Shown: positions 20,596 to 22,090 of the stretch, in pieces
Layout of the letters: each line of letters opens with the position of its first letter
Position numbering within the stretch: position 1 is the stretch's first letter
Virus record (IMG/VR): IMGVR_UViG_3300037491_000133
Coordinates: 1 to 22,090 of that record
DNA length: 22,090 bases
From: a virus
Reading direction: 5' to 3' (one strand)
Program-made: the position numbers and the translations under genes
Notes under the pieces: generated by a model
What the model was told of the DNA's origin: nothing
The model's input: the letters and a program-made list of their open reading frames with translations, nothing else
Databases searched by the model: none

Positions 20596-20675
20596 TTATA
20601 CCGTCCGAAAAGGATCATGATGCCTGCGCCTGCTTGGTTGCGCGTGCGGACGCGGCATCAGGCGATTCTCCGCGA

Positions 20676-20759
20676 CTATTTTGGGCATAGCAGCATCAGG
20701 ACGATGACAAGCGCGCCGCCGATGCAGAACAATTGCAGCGCAAGGGCGCTGCCGCTCAC
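20676..20759 (-). CDS. Tiny membrane peptide, 27 aa
   Basis: A GTG at 20759 overlaps the stop of the upstream structural gene as GTGA, the same coupling used elsewhere in this block. The 27-codon frame encodes a short polar start (MSGSAL) followed by a continuous hydrophobic helix (FCIGGALVIVLMLL) and a Cys-Pro-Lys end, so it would span the membrane once. It is too short for standard gene calling. Its role is unknown; a holin-like or host-membrane function is possible but only guesswork. The following 80 nt (20596-20675) contain only two very short frames that I do not call. Confidence 0.55.
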   Translation of the reverse strand: MSGSALALQLFCIGGALVIVLMLLCPK

Positions 20760-22090
20760 GTCGTCGTCCCCTGAGTGCGCAAATCGGCCGAGCCCTTGTA
20801 CGCGGCGGTGCCGGCTGGCAGGGTCAGGCGCAGCCACGCGCCTTGGGCACCGGCGGCGTTGGGGGCCGCTCCCGATGGCAGGTTGCCCGTGCCCGGCACG
20901 CTGATAAAAGCCGGCTGCGTGACAAACGAGCCCGAGCCCATCGGCACGAACGACGAGGCTTGCTGGCGCGGATTGCAGGTATTGGTGTCGTTGAGCGCGG
21001 TGGTCAAGGCCGCGTCGAGCAATGCGCCAGACGGCAGGGTCGGGCTCTCGCTGGCAATCTCGACCTGCGCCGCGGTCAACGCCGTCGCGGTGTTGTTATT
21101 GACGACAAACACCTTTTCGAAAAAATACCGGGCCGATCCGGTCGGCACGTCCGCCGCGGAGGTCGCAAAGCTGCGCACTACCGAGGTGACCGGGTTGGGG
21201 TCTCCATAAGTGGTGCCGGAGCTGGCAAAGCCGGTCTCGAACAGCATACCCTGAAAAACGCTGTATGTTGTTGAGCTGGACGGGACGATCGACCAGTCGC
21301 GGTTGATCGCGACGACATCGGTGCCGTAGCCCGAGGTCGCGGTGATCATGCGCAGCTGGTACTGGGCGCCGCTCGGCGTGTTGTTGGTGATCTGGATGAT
21401 CATTCCGCCCGACACGCTGGCGCCGTCGCCCGCTTGCAATTTCATCAGCGGCGGGGTCGTGCCGCTATGATTGGCTGCGCCCGACTGTGCGGTGTGCCCA
21501 GAGATGACGGCGGTGTTGGCGATCGCCGCGACGTCGCCGACCGGCATCAGTTTGACCGCGGCACCCGAGCTGTGGACGACGCCCTGCGGTGCCGGGCCGG
21601 AGACGCCCCGCGTCACCGTCCAGGTTGTGGTTCCCTGACCGCCGGTGACGAGCATGATTTCGAAGCTGGCGCCGGCATCGACCGCAATGTAGTAATTGCC
21701 CGACCCCGGAAAACCCGAGGCCGAGGCGACCGGCAGGCTTGTCGCGGAGCTCGTGATGCCGCCGGCGCCGACCGTTGTGCTGGTGCCGCTCGGGTCGCCG
21801 AGCGGGCCGTTTGGCGAAGCGCCGGAGACCACGCCGTAGAGCAGCCGCTCGAAGCTTTGCAAGCCGGTGACCGGGGTGGTGCCGTTCAGGGTGACGGCGG
21901 CGGGGGTTTGGATCGCGCCGGTCGAGTCGCGGCCGGCAACCTGAATCTTAACCCCGGTGTCGACCGCTGAAGACGAGACAAAGTTGATCGTTCCGGCCGG
22001 AGTGACGTCGTAAAAGGCGACGCGGCGCGAAAAGTCGACCGCACCACCGACGGTGACGCCGTCGGCCTCGGGCATATTGGCCGCCCCGTA
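20756..22090 (-). CDS. Structural protein, 5'-truncated by the window edge
   Basis: The frame stays open to the right edge (444 residues visible). An ATG at 22075 exists but lacks a good Shine-Dalgarno, and the five codons before it continue plausibly (YGAAN), so the true start is probably outside. The visible part begins MPEADGVTVGGAVDFSRRVA, then beta-rich segments. It includes a module with ITSSATSLPVASASGFPGSG and TTTWTVTRGVSG (about residues 105-160 from that Met) that recurs in phage structural proteins as a short adhesive or linker fold. The C-terminal half is Ser/Thr/Ala-rich beta structure. It is probably a virion surface component; no enzymatic motif is visible. Confidence 0.78.
   Translation of the reverse strand, partial: YGAANMPEADGVTVGGAVDFSRRVAFYDVTPAGTINFVSSSAVDTGVKIQVAGRDSTGAIQTPAAVTLNGTTPVTGLQSFERLLYGVVSGASPNGPLGDPSGTSTTVGAGGITSSATSLPVASASGFPGSGNYYIAVDAGASFEIMLVTGGQGTTTWTVTRGVSGPAPQGVVHSSGAAVKLMPVGDVAAIANTAVISGHTAQSGAANHSGTTPPLMKLQAGDGASVSGGMIIQITNNTPSGAQYQLRMITATSGYGTDVVAINRDWSIVPSSSTTYSVFQGMLFETGFASSGTTYGDPNPVTSVVRSFATSAADVPTGSARYFFEKVFVVNNNTATALTAAQVEIASESPTLPSGALLDAALTTALNDTNTCNPRQQASSFVPMGSGSFVTQPAFISVPGTGNLPSGAAPNAAGAQGAWLRLTLPAGTAAYKGSADLRTQGTTT

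Noticed and set aside
20592-20675. Two mini-frames (8 and about 20 codons) before the 122-aa gene
   Set aside because: They are too short to judge, one is almost only Arg, His and Pro, and neither has a recognisable product.
1-22090. CRISPR arrays, tRNA or rRNA genes, insertion sequences, integrase
   Set aside because: No spaced direct repeats, no tRNA-like cloverleaf and no transposase or recombinase motifs were seen on either strand by eye.

Overview
The window is a high-GC block of a tailed phage or prophage genome. Every gene I can support lies on the minus strand, so the block reads from the right end (about 22090) to the left end (1). The genes are packed with ATGA, GTGA and TGATG start/stop overlaps. 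From MCP to tail tip the order matches the head-tail block of the Rhodobacter capsulatus gene transfer agent (RcGTA): protease, major capsid, adaptor, tail terminator, tail tube, tape measure, DUF2460, DUF2163 with a Cys cluster, NlpC/P60 peptidase, tail-tip protein. This tail type and the base composition suggest a siphovirus-like phage or prophage of an alphaproteobacterium, perhaps Rhizobiales. The host is an inference.

Layout in transcription order. (1) 22090-17132 is an accessory structural module: a 5'-truncated structural protein, a tiny membrane peptide, a 122-aa protein, a two-domain beta-rich protein, a large glycine-rich protein ending in 15 copies of a 14-residue repeat, and a possible fibre-tail adaptor. 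(2) 17046-14920 encodes an XkdF-like prohead protease fused to a long helical, scaffold-like C-terminal part with an internal duplication and a possible internal start. A terminator-like hairpin follows. (3) 14846-13347 is the major capsid protein with an inserted Ig/Fn3-like domain. (4) 13341-11069 is the neck: two unknown small proteins, head-tail adaptor, HK97-gp10-like protein and tail terminator. (5) 11055-9685 holds a glycosyltransferase and a small unknown protein. (6) 9683-2054 is the tail: tube, assembly chaperone with a programmed -1 frameshift, tape measure, DUF2460, DUF2163, NlpC/P60 and tail tip. (7) 1964-476 holds small ORFs, including two lipoproteins and a membrane-anchored coiled-coil protein that look spanin-like, with no recognisable endolysin. 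(8) 411-1 is a RidA-family gene beyond a perfect 11-bp inverted repeat.

The terminase and portal are not present and would be expected beyond the right edge. The most notable signals are the 14-residue repeat array in the glycine-rich protein, the frameshift site lying inside a perfect hairpin, the fibre-like module placed upstream of the protease and capsid genes, a glycosyltransferase embedded between tail genes, and the terminator-like hairpin immediately before the capsid gene.
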